A DNA stretch of 64,000 nt from Eggerthellaceae bacterium (GCA_022644775.1 JALCHN010000004.1:18172-82171), one strand, 5' to 3'; positions 47,633 through 62,125 are shown, counted from the first letter of the stretch. Notes: generated by a model not told the origin, from the letters alone. A program made the numbers and translations.

Positions 47633-48591
47633 CTGCCGTGGCGCGTGCGGCACGCGAGCGCGCCGTCGACGCGCGCTTCGCCGAAGACGTCGACCGCTAC
47701 CTGGCCGACCTCACGGCCCAGCGGCGCTTTTCGGCCCATACGGTGCGCAACTACGGCAACGACCTGCGCGACTGGGGCCGGTGGTGCGCTCGCAAGAAGG
47801 TGGACCCCTACGCGCCCACCCATCGCGACCTGCGCCTCTACCTGGCCGATTTGGCGGCAGCCCAGTACGCGCCCGCCACGGTCAACCGCCGCCTGAGCTC
47901 TCTGCGCGCCTGCTTTCGTTGGCTTGTGATCGAGGGGAAGGCCCCGTCCAACCCCGCCGAGGTCATGCAGTCCCTGAAGAAGCCCCAGCGCCTTCCGCAC
48001 CGCATCTCTCCCGAAGAGATGGTGCGCATCCTTTCCGTCAACGGGCCGCTCGCCCCCGACGGCTCCCTGCGCGAACAGACCAACGAGCAGCTGCGCGACC
48101 AAGCCCTGCTCGAGTTCCTCTACGCCTGCGGCGCCCGTATCTCGGAAGCCTCCAACCTCAAGTGCGCCGACGTCGATTTCGCGAACCTGCAGGTCAAGGT
48201 CGTGGGCAAAGGCGACAAGCAGCGAATCATCCCCATTCACGAGCTCGCGGTCGAGGCCATGCGCGCCTACGCCGACATCGCTCGCCCCGCCTTCCTGGCG
48301 GGCAAGCCCCCCGTGTCCGAATTCTTCGTGTCGACGCGGGGCAACAAGATGTCCACCGACGCCATGCGCAAGATGTTCAAGGCCACGCTCGCCAAAGCGG
48401 GCGTTTCCAAGGCCTATTCGCCCCACGACATGCGCCACACCTTCGCGAGCGACCTGCTCGAGGGCGGGGCCGACCTGCGCAGCGTGCAGGAAATGCTCGG
48501 CCACAGCAGCCTGTCGACCACGCAGATCTACACGCATCTGTCCGTCGACCAGCTGAGCTGGGTCCACAAGCAGGCCCATCCGCGAGGGTAG
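47629..48591 (+). CDS. XerC/XerD-type tyrosine recombinase
   Basis: 'LLEFLYACGARISEASNLKCADVDF', 'SPHDMRHTFASDLLEGGADLRSVQEMLGHSSLSTTQIYTHLS'. Confidence 0.93.
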   Translation: MTAVARAARERAVDARFAEDVDRYLADLTAQRRFSAHTVRNYGNDLRDWGRWCARKKVDPYAPTHRDLRLYLADLAAAQYAPATVNRRLSSLRACFRWLVIEGKAPSNPAEVMQSLKKPQRLPHRISPEEMVRILSVNGPLAPDGSLREQTNEQLRDQALLEFLYACGARISEASNLKCADVDFANLQVKVVGKGDKQRIIPIHELAVEAMRAYADIARPAFLAGKPPVSEFFVSTRGNKMSTDAMRKMFKATLAKAGVSKAYSPHDMRHTFASDLLEGGADLRSVQEMLGHSSLSTTQIYTHLSVDQLSWVHKQAHPRG

Positions 48592-48915
48592 GGGACGGGC
48601 TAAAGCACCCGGTTAGCGGATTGCCAGAATGCAGCCCATTCGAGGGGGGGTGGGGCCGGGCGGTTCGCCCCGTCCGCCTTTGGGGCGCGTGGCGCGTCCA
48701 TCCGCGGGGCGGGTCCCGTCGCGTCCGCGGCTTCCAGCCCGTCGCCGCTTCGTCTGCAGGCGCTCTACTGCGCTGCCCGTCTTTCGTGCGCGGTGACGGC
48801 TATTGTGCGAATTGCGCGGGCGGCCTGCACGGCGCGGGCGCGGGAGGCTATGATGGAGAACCGAATGCACCTATTCCGCCCCGGCAGTGGGACGGTATTT
48901 CGAAAGCGACGGCAC

Positions 48916-51761
<2,846 letters not shown>

Positions 51762-51765
<4 letters not shown>

Positions 51766-52403
51766 ACCAGGAGTCGCGCGAACGCATAGCCCTTGTGGTC
51801 TTTCTCCTGCTCGTCGTCGCGGTCCTCACCGCAGGCGTCGTCTACATCACCGTGGGGCACAGCTGGAATACGGCCGCCACGACGATCGACGACGCGGCGG
51901 GCTCGCTCGACGGCTACACCGTGATCGTCTACGACGGCGTTAAGGTGCCCGCCTCTTTCGACGACAAGGCCGAAACCTCGCACGACATCACCTCCAAGGT
52001 GTCCCTGGCCAAAAGCTACGAGGAAAAGCGGGCCAACGTGATCACTTTGCACACCACGAACCTCGGCTTCTACCGCGAAGGCGTCATCCTCAAGGCGGGG
52101 GACAAGCGCGTGGGGGTCTTTTCGGTCTCTTCGACGGAAGACGCGAGCCGCTACCAGAACATCGTCGGCGCGCTCAAGAGCCAGGGGGTCGACTACACGG
52201 TCTGCATCGCCTCCGACACCTCGCTGCTCGTGGCGGCTCACGGCACGCGCGACATCGACGTCGTGATTGACCTCGGCCTCGATGCCGACCACGACGCCTC
52301 GGTCACCAGCGGCACCTACCTGGTCACGGCGCCGTCGGTGGGCAAGATCGGCTCGATCCTCGTGTCTCCCACCAACGTGGTGTCCGACAAATCCACTTCC
52401 TAA
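51762..52403 (+). CDS. Uncharacterised N-terminally membrane-anchored protein between uvrA and uvrC
   Basis: Single N-terminal TM ([23 protein letters not shown]); ATGA overlap with uvrA; no confident family. Confidence 0.8.
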
Positions 52404-52421
52404 CGTGCCCCGAAAGGCGTT

Positions 52422-54374
52422 ATGGCTGACCAAGAGAAAATCGACCGCATCAAGCGCGAGCTCAACAACGTGCCCACCGAGCCGGGCGTCTACCTGTGGA
52501 AGGACAAGACGGGCCAGGTCATCTACGTGGGCAAGGCCAAGCAGTTGCGCGCCCGCATGCGCCAGTACGTCAACTTCCAAGACGACCGCGCCAAGATCCC
52601 CCTGCTCGTCGACCAGATCGACACCTTCGAATACATCGTGGTCAACAACGAGTACGAAAGCCTCGTGCTCGAAAAGAACCTCATCAACCAGTATTCCCCC
52701 TTCTTCAACGCCGACTTCAAAGACGACAAGAGCTACCCCTTCATCGCGGTCACCGAAACCGACACCTTCCCGGCGATAAAGTTCACGCGCGAGAAGCACA
52801 AGAAGGGCACGTCGTACTTCGGCCCCTATACCGACAGCCGCGCCGCGCGCAACCTCATCGACATCGCCCGCAAGGTCGTGCCCCTCTGCTCGACCCGCTG
52901 CCCCGACTGGCGCCAGATGACGCGCGAGATCGAAAAGAAGGGCTACAAAACCTACGCGAGCGAGTCCCACAAACAATGCTTCGACTGCCATGTGGGCATC
53001 GGCCCGGGCGCCTGCTGCTGCGCGATCGCGCCGGAAGACTACAAGGCCAACGTGGAAAAGGTGAAGCGGTTCTTGCGCGGCAACCATCGCGAGTTCGTCG
53101 ACGAGCTCACTGCCGACATGCAGGAAGCGGCCGCCAACCTCGAATTCGAACGGGCGGCGCGACTGAAGGGCCGCATCGATCTGATCGGCAAGCTCACCGA
53201 CCGCCAGCATGCGGTGGTGTCGAGCGACATGAACGCCGACGTGATCGGCTTTTACCGCGAGGAGACGATCGCCGGCGTCCACGTGCTCATGGTGCGCGAG
53301 GGACGCGTGATCAACGGCAACGAATTCGTCCTCAACAAGGGCAAGGACGTGCCCGACACCGACCTGGTGCACAACTTCATGCTGCGCTACTACGACGCCA
53401 CTACCTCGATCCCGCGCCAGGTGATCTGCGCGACCCTGCCCGAAGACGCCGCGTCGATGGAGGAGTGGCTCACCAAGAAGCTCGACAACAAGTACGGGGC
53501 CCGCGTGCGCATCGTCGAGCCCGAGCGCGGCGAAAAGCACGACCTGCTCGACATGGCCCAGGTCAACGCCCGCCACACCCTCATGCGCTACAAGGTGCGC
53601 ACCAACTACGAGGACAAGCGGATCAACGAAGCCCTGCTTCAGCTGGAGAGCGCGCTCGCACTCGACAAGCCGCCCCTGCGCATCGAATGCTTCGACATCT
53701 CCACCCTGCACGGGGCCTACACGGTGGCGTCGATGGTCGTCTTCACCGACGGCAAGCCCGACAAGGGCCAGTATCGCCGCTTCAAGATCCGCGCCGACCT
53801 CGACGAGGCCAACGACTTCGTGAGCATGCAGGAGGTCCTGGGCCGCCGCTACGCCCCCGAGCGCATGGCCGACGAGCGCTTCGGCCGCAAGCCCGACCTG
53901 CTCATTCTCGACGGCGGCAAGCCCCAGCTTTCGGCCGCGATCGAGCAGCTGGGCTCCATGGGCGTCGACATCCCTATGGCGGGCCTGGCCAAGCGCGACG
54001 AGGAGCTCTTCGTTCCCTGGCAGGAGTCGGGCCCCGTGGTGCTCCCCAGCGGGTCAGCCTCGCTCTACCTGGTCAAGCGCGTGCGCGACGAATCCCACCG
54101 GTTCGCGATCACCTTCCACCGCGAGCTGCGCCAGAAGGGGATGACGGCGAGTATCCTCGACGAGGTCGACGGCGTCGGGCCCAAGCGCAAGAAGGCCCTC
54201 ATAAAGCACTTCAAGAGCTTCAAGCGTCTGCGCGAAGCCTCGCTCGAAGAGATCGTCGACGCCCACGTGGTGCCCGAGGCCGTGGCACGCGACGTGTACG
54301 CGGTGCTCGCGCAGTATAATGAGCTGCGAAACGACAGCGATGAGAATGCGACGGGGGATTCCGATGGCCGATAA
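52422..54374 (+). CDS. uvrC: Excinuclease ABC subunit UvrC
   Basis: 'NVPTEPGVYLWKDKTGQVIYVGKAKQLRARMRQYVN', 'RIECFDISTLHGAYTVASMVVFTDGKPDKGQYRRFKI', C-terminal HhH. Confidence 0.97.
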   Translation: MADQEKIDRIKRELNNVPTEPGVYLWKDKTGQVIYVGKAKQLRARMRQYVNFQDDRAKIPLLVDQIDTFEYIVVNNEYESLVLEKNLINQYSPFFNADFKDDKSYPFIAVTETDTFPAIKFTREKHKKGTSYFGPYTDSRAARNLIDIARKVVPLCSTRCPDWRQMTREIEKKGYKTYASESHKQCFDCHVGIGPGACCCAIAPEDYKANVEKVKRFLRGNHREFVDELTADMQEAAANLEFERAARLKGRIDLIGKLTDRQHAVVSSDMNADVIGFYREETIAGVHVLMVREGRVINGNEFVLNKGKDVPDTDLVHNFMLRYYDATTSIPRQVICATLPEDAASMEEWLTKKLDNKYGARVRIVEPERGEKHDLLDMAQVNARHTLMRYKVRTNYEDKRINEALLQLESALALDKPPLRIECFDISTLHGAYTVASMVVFTDGKPDKGQYRRFKIRADLDEANDFVSMQEVLGRRYAPERMADERFGRKPDLLILDGGKPQLSAAIEQLGSMGVDIPMAGLAKRDEELFVPWQESGPVVLPSGSASLYLVKRVRDESHRFAITFHRELRQKGMTASILDEVDGVGPKRKKALIKHFKSFKRLREASLEEIVDAHVVPEAVARDVYAVLAQYNELRNDSDENATGDSDGR

Positions 54375-55326
54375 GACCGATCCGCACGCGAGCGCGGCGC
54401 AACCGGAAGATGACGGCGCCCAGCCCGACCTGGTGATCATCACCGGCATGAGCGGGGCGGGGCGCACCGAGGCCATGCACACCTTCGAGGACCTGGGCTT
54501 CTTCTGCATCGACAACCTGCCGCCCTCGCTGCTCGTGTCGCTCGTCACCTCCGACAGCATCCCCGGCGCCGCCGCCGACGGCCGCCGCCGGCTCGCCGTG
54601 GTCTGCGACGCCCGCAACCGCTCCTACTTCCGCGAGCTCGCCCACGAGCTTTCCAAGCTCAAGGACAACGGGATCACCTACCGCATCATCTTCATGGATG
54701 CGGCCGACGACGCCTTGCTCGCCCGCTACAAGGCGAGCCGTCGCCGCCACCCCATGTGCACCGACAACCATATGACCATCGCCCAGGGCATTCGCAAGGA
54801 GCGCGCGATGCTCTCAGAGCTGCGCGAGATCGCCAACATGGTGATCGACACCACCAATCTGCGCCCCATCGAGCTGCGCCGCACGATCGCCCACGCCTTC
54901 GAAGGCGGGTCGGCCCAAGACGGGCTCGGCGTGGTCGTCTACTCCTTCGGCTTCAAGCACGGTGCCGCCACCGACGCCGACATCGTGATCGACGTGCGCT
55001 TTTTGCCCAACCCCTACTACGACCCCGAGCTGCGCCATCTCACCGGGCTCGACGCCCCCGTGCGCGACTTCGTCATGGGCCGCCCCGAAACCCAGGAGTT
55101 CATGAAGCGCTGGAAGGCCCTGCTCGACTGCGTGATGCCCGGCTACGTGGCGGAAGGCAAGCAGCAGCTCGCGATCGCGGTGGGCTGCACGGGCGGCCAG
55201 CACCGCAGCGTGGCGATCGCCGAGGCCACGGGGGCCTACCTGAAGAACCAGGGCTACCGCGTGCACGTGAGCCATCGCGACCTGTCCCGCGCCGACATCG
55301 AAAAGCGTCCCGAAGGAGGCCGGTAG
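54364..55326 (+). CDS. rapZ: RNase adapter protein RapZ
   Basis: 'ITGMSGAGRTEAMHTFEDLGFFCIDNLPPSLL', 'AIGCTGGQHRSVAIAE'-type 'AVGCTGGQHRSVAIAEA'. Confidence 0.96.
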   Translation: MADKTDPHASAAQPEDDGAQPDLVIITGMSGAGRTEAMHTFEDLGFFCIDNLPPSLLVSLVTSDSIPGAAADGRRRLAVVCDARNRSYFRELAHELSKLKDNGITYRIIFMDAADDALLARYKASRRRHPMCTDNHMTIAQGIRKERAMLSELREIANMVIDTTNLRPIELRRTIAHAFEGGSAQDGLGVVVYSFGFKHGAATDADIVIDVRFLPNPYYDPELRHLTGLDAPVRDFVMGRPETQEFMKRWKALLDCVMPGYVAEGKQQLAIAVGCTGGQHRSVAIAEATGAYLKNQGYRVHVSHRDLSRADIEKRPEGGR

Positions 55327-55327
55327 C

Positions 55328-56443
55328 ATGAACCCCGCATTCAAGCAGGATCCTTCTGCGACCACGTCCTTCTCCCGCATCAAGAACGCCGCCCCGGTCG
55401 TGGGCCGCTCGAAGCCCCTGCGCGCCGTGGTCATCGGCGGCGGCACGGGCGCGCCCGTGTCGATTAAGACGCTCGTTTCGCTCGGCGTGGAAACCTCCGC
55501 CGTGGTCGCCATGGCCGACGACGGCGGCTCCACCGGCAAGCTGCGCGAAAAGGCCAACGTGACGCCCCCGGGCGACGTGCGCAAATGCCTCGTGGCCTTC
55601 GCCGCCGACCCCGACGACCCGCTCACCCAGGCATTCAAGTACCGGTTCGAATTCGCCGACAACCACACTCTGGGCAACCTCATGCTCTCCGCCCTTGAAG
55701 ACGCAACGGGGTCTTTCCCCGAAGCGGTGCGCATTTGCGAAGGGCTCCTTCACGCCCAGGGGCACGTCTACCCCTCGACGCTCGACAACATCGTGCTCTG
55801 CGGCGAGACCCGCGACGGCCGCACCATCGAAGGCCAGGCCCTGCTGTCGCATTCGCGCACGGCCCTGAAGCGCGTCTGGCTCAAGGGCCCGCACTTGGGC
55901 ACGCCCTATCCCGAGGCGATCAAGGCCATCTGCGAGGCCGACCTCATCGTGCTGGGGCCGGGGTCGCTCTTCACCTCGATCATCCCCAACCTACTCGTGC
56001 CCGGCGTGCTCGATGCCATCCGCTCGTCGCGCGCCAAGACCCTCTTCGTGTGCGGCCTGGCCGACATGCAGGGAGAGACCTGGGGCCTTTCGGCCGAAGA
56101 GCACGTCCAGGCCCTTCAGGCCCACGGCATGCAGGGCCTGCTCGACTACGTTCTCATCAGCACGCCCATGCGCCTGCGCCCGGGCGGCTTCGAGGCGGGC
56201 AACTTCGCATCGGTCGTCGAAGGTCCCGAAGCGGCCGGCGTCCCCCACGGCTGGGGCGAGGCCACCGGACGCGTGCGCCCCGTGTCGGTGAGCTACGATG
56301 CCGTCCAGCGCATCCAGCAATCGGGCCCCATGGTCATCACCAAGAACCTCGCCGACTCGCAGCATCCCACCTGGCACGACCCGGTTGCCCTGCGCGAAGC
56401 CTTTACGGGGGTGCTCAAGCTGTGTCGTTCACCGCAGATGTAA
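55328..56443 (+). CDS. Gluconeogenesis factor YvcK/CuvA family (UDP-GlcNAc-binding)
   Basis: 'AVVIGGGTGAPVSIKTLVSLGVETSAVVAMADDGGSTGKLREKANVTPPGDVRKCLVA', 'LGPGSLFTSIIPNLLVPGV'. Confidence 0.96.
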   Translation: MNPAFKQDPSATTSFSRIKNAAPVVGRSKPLRAVVIGGGTGAPVSIKTLVSLGVETSAVVAMADDGGSTGKLREKANVTPPGDVRKCLVAFAADPDDPLTQAFKYRFEFADNHTLGNLMLSALEDATGSFPEAVRICEGLLHAQGHVYPSTLDNIVLCGETRDGRTIEGQALLSHSRTALKRVWLKGPHLGTPYPEAIKAICEADLIVLGPGSLFTSIIPNLLVPGVLDAIRSSRAKTLFVCGLADMQGETWGLSAEEHVQALQAHGMQGLLDYVLISTPMRLRPGGFEAGNFASVVEGPEAAGVPHGWGEATGRVRPVSVSYDAVQRIQQSGPMVITKNLADSQHPTWHDPVALREAFTGVLKLCRSPQM

Positions 56444-57351
56444 AAGAGGAGCTTTCGCGCGTCGAGCCCGTGTGCTCCCACTGCGAGCGCGCCACGCTCG
56501 CGGCCCTGGTGCACCTGGAAGGCTCGCTGCGCCTCACCGGCCAGGGCCGCATGTCGCTCGAAGTCGACACCGACTCGCCGAGCGTTGCCCGCCTCATGGT
56601 CAAGCTCCTCCATTCCATTTACGGACTGCGCACCGAGCTCACCGTGCGCCGCAGCGTGCTGCACAAGACGCCGAACTACCTCATCTCGGTGCCCATGCAG
56701 CCGGCCCTTTCCGATTCCCTGCACGACATGGGCGTCCTTTCCGACGCCGGCCTCGACGCGGGCATCGACCCGGCCATCGTCTCCAAGCGCTGCTGCCGGG
56801 CGGCCTACTTGCGCGGCGCCTTCCTGGCGAGCGGCTTCATCGCGAGCCCCAAAGGCGACTTCCACTTCGAGATCACCGTGCAGAACGAGCATCTGGCCCA
56901 GGACCTCTGCAAGCTCATGGATGAAGCGGGCGTGCACGCCAAAATCATGCAGCGCCGCAGCAACTACATCGTCTACATGAAGAGCGGGTCGTCCATTTCC
57001 GAATTCCTCGCTCTCGTGGGCGCCCACCATTGCGCCCTCGCTATGGAAAACGTCCGCGTGATCAAAAGCGTGCGCAACGACGTCAACCGTTGCGTCAACG
57101 CCGAGCTCGCCAACCAGCAGAAGGCCAGCGACGCGAGCGTCGAGCAGATCATGGCGATTCGCCGCGTGGTCGACAAGGTGGGCAAGGAAAACCTCCCGCC
57201 CGCCCTGCAGGAATTCATTCGCCTGCGGGTGGCCCATCCCGACGCCACCCTCAAGGAACTGGGGCAATACGCCGACCCTCCGCTCTCCAAATCCGCCGTT
57301 TACCATCGCGTTAGACGAATTGAAGAGCTTGATGGGCGTTCCAACGAATGA
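56422..57351 (+). CDS. whiA: DNA-binding protein WhiA
   Basis: 'SFTADVKEELSRVEPVCSHCERATLAALVHLEG', 'RCCRAAYLRGAFLASGFIASPKGDFHFEI', 'LRVAHPDATLKELGQYADPPLSKSAVYHRVRRIEEL'; GTG start inside the yvcK 3' end. Confidence 0.97.
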   Translation: MSFTADVKEELSRVEPVCSHCERATLAALVHLEGSLRLTGQGRMSLEVDTDSPSVARLMVKLLHSIYGLRTELTVRRSVLHKTPNYLISVPMQPALSDSLHDMGVLSDAGLDAGIDPAIVSKRCCRAAYLRGAFLASGFIASPKGDFHFEITVQNEHLAQDLCKLMDEAGVHAKIMQRRSNYIVYMKSGSSISEFLALVGAHHCALAMENVRVIKSVRNDVNRCVNAELANQQKASDASVEQIMAIRRVVDKVGKENLPPALQEFIRLRVAHPDATLKELGQYADPPLSKSAVYHRVRRIEELDGRSNE

Positions 57352-57374
57352 ATGCGATAGACTTTTCTGCGTAA

Positions 57375-58445
<1,071 letters not shown>

Positions 58446-58461
58446 CAACCGTTTCGCTCGG

Positions 58462-58489
58462 CCGCCCGTATCGATCGATGCGGGCGGCT
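58462..58489 (+). terminator. Intercistronic hairpin between gap and pgk
   Basis: GCCGCCCG ... CGGGCGGC with downstream TTT, also containing ATCGATCGAT; the pgk SD follows at once. Confidence 0.5.
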
Positions 58490-58508
58490 TTGCGTGGAAG
58501 GAGTTCTT

Positions 58509-59699
58509 TTGGCTTCCGTGAAGAAACTTCAGGATGCACCCGTAGAAGGTAAGCGCGTGCTCGTGCGCGTCGATTTCAACGTGCCGCTCGACGGTGACAC
58601 GGTTACCGACGACACCCGCATTCGCGCCGCGCTGCCCACCATTCAGTATCTCGTCGACCATAAGGCCAAGGTCGTGCTCATGAGCCATCTGGGCCGTCCG
58701 GCGGGGGAGGGCTTCGAGGAAAAGTTCTCGCTCGCGCCCGCAGCCGCGCGCCTGGCCGAGCTCGTCGACGCGCCCGTGGCCTTCGCCGCCGATACGGTGG
58801 GTCCCGAAGCCCACAAGCTCGTCGACGCCTTGGGCGACGGCGAAATCGTCCTGCTCGAGAACCTCCGCTTTGACAAGGGCGAGAAGAAGAACGACCCCGA
58901 ATTCCGCAAGAAGCTCGCCGAGCTGGGCGACCTCTACGTCAACGACGCCTTCGGTACCGCGCACCGCGCCCATGCCTCCACGGCGGGCGTGGCGGCCCTT
59001 CTGCCCGCCTTTGCCGGCTTCCTCATGCAGAAGGAAGTCGAGACCCTTTCGGGTATGCTTGATCATCCGCGCCGTCCCTTCGTCGCCATCTTGGGCGGTT
59101 CGAAGGTCTCCGACAAGGTGGGCGTGATCGATGCACTCATCGACAAGGCCGACACGATCATCATCGGCGGCGGCATGTGCTACACCTTCCTGCTCGCCCA
59201 GGGCAAGCAGGTCGGCACCAGCCTGAAGGAAGAGGACTGGGTCGACCGCGCCGCGCAGATGCTTTCCAAAGCCGAAAGCAAGGGCGTCAAGATCCTGCTG
59301 CCCGTCGACACGGTGGTGGCCGACGCCTTCGCGCCCGACGCCCGCACCGAAACGGTGTCCTGCGACGCCATTCCCGCCGACATGATGGGCCTCGACATCG
59401 GCCCCGAAACCGAAAAGATCTACGCCGCGGCCATCGCCCGGGGCAAGACGGTCTTCTGGAACGGCCCTATGGGCGTCTTCGAAATGGACGCTTTCGCGCA
59501 CGGCACCAAGGCCGTGGCCGAAGCCGTGGCCGCCAACAAGGACGCCGCCACGATCATCGGCGGCGGCGATTCGGTCGCCGCGGTCAACAAGTTCGGCCTG
59601 GCCGACCAGATGACCTTCATCTCCACCGGCGGCGGCGCCTCGATGGAACTCGTGCAGGGGCTGCCCCTGCCCGGTGTGGTCGCTCTCGAGGAGGATTAG
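58509..59699 (+). CDS. pgk: Phosphoglycerate kinase
   Basis: 'KRVLVRVDFNVPLDGDTVTDDTRIRAALPTIQYL'; TTG start after GGAAGGAG. Confidence 0.97.
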   Translation: MASVKKLQDAPVEGKRVLVRVDFNVPLDGDTVTDDTRIRAALPTIQYLVDHKAKVVLMSHLGRPAGEGFEEKFSLAPAAARLAELVDAPVAFAADTVGPEAHKLVDALGDGEIVLLENLRFDKGEKKNDPEFRKKLAELGDLYVNDAFGTAHRAHASTAGVAALLPAFAGFLMQKEVETLSGMLDHPRRPFVAILGGSKVSDKVGVIDALIDKADTIIIGGGMCYTFLLAQGKQVGTSLKEEDWVDRAAQMLSKAESKGVKILLPVDTVVADAFAPDARTETVSCDAIPADMMGLDIGPETEKIYAAAIARGKTVFWNGPMGVFEMDAFAHGTKAVAEAVAANKDAATIIGGGDSVAAVNKFGLADQMTFISTGGGASMELVQGLPLPGVVALEED

Positions 59700-59700
59700 C

Positions 59701-60465
59701 ATGCGCAAACCTATGATCGCCGGCAACTGGAAGATGAACAAGACCTGGTCGGAGGCCGTGGTGCTCGCCCAGGGCATCAGCAACCGCTACAAGAGCCAGT
59801 GGGACGGCGTCGACGTCGTGCTCTGCCCGCCCACGGTTGACCTGAAGGCGGTTCATTCGGTGCTCGAATTCGACCGCAGCCCCATTCACGTGGGCGCGCA
59901 GAACGTGTTCTGGGAGCCTTCGGGCGCCTACACGGGCGAGACGAGCGTGGCCATGCTCGACGAGGTGGGCGTCAGCCACTGCATCGTGGGCCATTCCGAG
60001 CGCCGCACGTATTTCGCCGAAACCGACGAAATGGTCAACAAGAAGGTGTCCGCCCTCATCGCCGGCGGCCTCGTGCCGATCGTCTGCGTGGGGGAGAGCC
60101 TTGCCGTCCGCGATGCCCAAACCTACCTCGATTTCGTCACCAAGCAGGTGCACGCCGCATTCGCCGGGCTCGATCCCGAACAGGTGGCCCGCTGCGTGGT
60201 GGCCTACGAGCCCATCTGGGCCATCGGCACCGGTCGCACCGCCACGCCCGAAGAGGCGCAGGAGGTGTGCCTCGGCATCCGCAACCAGATCGTTGCCGAT
60301 TTCGGCGCCGACGCTGCAAATGCCGTCCGCGTCCTCTACGGCGGCTCGATGAAGCCCGAAAACGTCGAGGGCCTCATCGCCGAACCCGACATAGACGGCG
60401 GCCTGATCGGAGGGGCGGCGCTCAAGGCCGAATCCTTCGTCCAGCTCATCAAAGCATGCGTATAA
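59701..60465 (+). CDS. tpiA: Triose-phosphate isomerase
   Basis: 'RKPMIAGNWKMNKT', 'IVGHSERRTYFAETDEMVNKKV', 'AYEPIWAIGTGRTATPEEA'. Confidence 0.97.
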   Translation: MRKPMIAGNWKMNKTWSEAVVLAQGISNRYKSQWDGVDVVLCPPTVDLKAVHSVLEFDRSPIHVGAQNVFWEPSGAYTGETSVAMLDEVGVSHCIVGHSERRTYFAETDEMVNKKVSALIAGGLVPIVCVGESLAVRDAQTYLDFVTKQVHAAFAGLDPEQVARCVVAYEPIWAIGTGRTATPEEAQEVCLGIRNQIVADFGADAANAVRVLYGGSMKPENVEGLIAEPDIDGGLIGGAALKAESFVQLIKACV

Positions 60466-60540
60466 TGCATCTGGCGGGCGCTCCGGCGCCCGCTTTTTAT
60501 TTCACCGAACGTATCTCATAGAAAGCGAGTTGTTCTTCCG

Positions 60541-62097
60541 ATGAGCGACAAGCACTATCATCTGCCGGCGGCTCTCATCATCATGGACGGGTTCGGTATC
60601 GCACCGGCCGGTCCCGGCAACGCGATCTCCCAGGCGCGCACGCCTCATATCGACGCTCTCTGGCAGCGGTTCCCCCACATGCAGATCCAGGCTTCCTGCG
60701 AGCCGGTGGGCCTGCCCGCGGGCCAGATGGGTAATTCCGAAGTAGGGCACCTTAATATCGGCGCCGGCCGCGTGGTCTTCCAGGAGCTCACCCGCATCAA
60801 CAACGCTTGCCGCGACGGGAGCATCGAGGATAATCCGGCCTTCGTCGAGGCCATGGACGCGGCGAGCGCGCCGGGCGCGGTCCTGCACATCATGGGCCTG
60901 CTGTCCGACGGCGGCGTGCATTCGAGCAACGAGCATCTTTACGCCTTGCTCGCGATGGCTGCCAAGCGCAAGGTGCCCCAGGTGTTCGTGCACTGCTTCA
61001 TGGACGGCCGCGACGTGCCGCCCACGAGCGGCAAGGGCTTCGTCGAAGAGCTCGAAGGCAAGATCGCCGCACTTTCAAGCGATGATTGCCGCATCCGCAT
61101 CGCGTCCATTTCGGGTCGCTACTACGCCATGGACCGCGACACCAACTGGGACCGCGTGCAGAAGGCCTACGACGCCATGGTGCGGTGCGCGCCTCAGGCT
61201 GGCTGCGATCCGGTAGCCTTCATGCAGGCGTCTTACGACAACGACGTGACCGACGAGTTCGTCGTGCCGGCATCCTTCGTCGACCGCGGCATCGAAAGCC
61301 GCGACGCGGCCATCTTCTTCAACTTCCGTCCCGACCGGGCCCGTCAGATGGCGCGCGCCCTCACCGACCGCGACTTCGCCGGCTTCGAGCGCCCCGATGT
61401 CTTCCCGCATTTCGTGTGCTGCACCGAATACGATCCCTCTATCGACGCAACGGTGGCTTTCCCCAAGGAGTTTCCCGAACACGTGCTGGCCGATGTCATC
61501 GCCCAGGCGGGCCTGCGCCAGTACCATATCGCCGAGACCGAAAAGTACGCGCACGTCACCTTCTTCATCAACGGCGGCAGGGAAGAGCCCAAGCAAGGCG
61601 AGGTGCGCAAGCTCATTCCCAGCCCCAAAGTTGCCACCTACGACTTGCAGCCGGAGATGAGCGAGCCCGCGGTGGCCGATGCTCTGGCGGCCGCGATCGA
61701 TAACGACGAGGCGGATTTCTACATCGTCAACTTCGCCAACTGCGACATGGTAGGACACACGGGGTCGATTCCCGCCGCCATCAAGGCCGTGGAAGCGGTC
61801 GACGAAGGCGTGGGAAAGGTCGTTGCGGCTCTGGAGCGCAAGCACGGCCTGGCGCTGCTCACGGCCGACCACGGAAACGCCGACGTTATGGTGTCCGATG
61901 CGGGCGAGCCCTTCACGCAGCACACCACCAATCCGGTGCCGCTTGTCATGATCGACTTTTCGGGCCAGGACTGCACGTTCGCCGACGTGCCGGAAGGAGA
62001 GGTACCGGCGCTCAGCAACCTGGCGCCCACGCTGCTCGACATGGCGGGCCTGCGTGTGCCGGCGGAGATGACCGCTCCATCGCTTCTGCGTAAATAA
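60541..62097 (+). CDS. gpmI: 2,3-bisphosphoglycerate-independent phosphoglycerate mutase
   Basis: 'ALIIMDGFGIAPAGPGNAISQARTPHIDALWQRFPHMQIQASCEPVGLPAGQMGNSEVGHLNIGAGRVV'. Confidence 0.97.
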   Translation: MSDKHYHLPAALIIMDGFGIAPAGPGNAISQARTPHIDALWQRFPHMQIQASCEPVGLPAGQMGNSEVGHLNIGAGRVVFQELTRINNACRDGSIEDNPAFVEAMDAASAPGAVLHIMGLLSDGGVHSSNEHLYALLAMAAKRKVPQVFVHCFMDGRDVPPTSGKGFVEELEGKIAALSSDDCRIRIASISGRYYAMDRDTNWDRVQKAYDAMVRCAPQAGCDPVAFMQASYDNDVTDEFVVPASFVDRGIESRDAAIFFNFRPDRARQMARALTDRDFAGFERPDVFPHFVCCTEYDPSIDATVAFPKEFPEHVLADVIAQAGLRQYHIAETEKYAHVTFFINGGREEPKQGEVRKLIPSPKVATYDLQPEMSEPAVADALAAAIDNDEADFYIVNFANCDMVGHTGSIPAAIKAVEAVDEGVGKVVAALERKHGLALLTADHGNADVMVSDAGEPFTQHTTNPVPLVMIDFSGQDCTFADVPEGEVPALSNLAPTLLDMAGLRVPAEMTAPSLLRK

Positions 62098-62125
62098 TTG
62101 CGATTGAGGGGCAATCCGCTATAAT
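62098..62125 (+). promoter_or_regulatory. Sigma70-type promoter of secG
   Basis: TTGCGA (62098-62103), 16-bp spacer, TATAAT (62120-62125). Confidence 0.6.

Noticed and set aside
47629-48591. Tyrosine recombinase considered as a phage/island integrase
   Set aside because: It sits in the dprA-trmFO-xer housekeeping context with an overlapping start and no adjacent att-like repeats or element genes.
54436-54459. RapZ Walker A with Arg instead of Lys (GMSGAGRT)
   Set aside because: Actinobacterial RapZ proteins often read GMSGAGRS/T as remembered, so this is lineage-typical and not evidence of inactivation.
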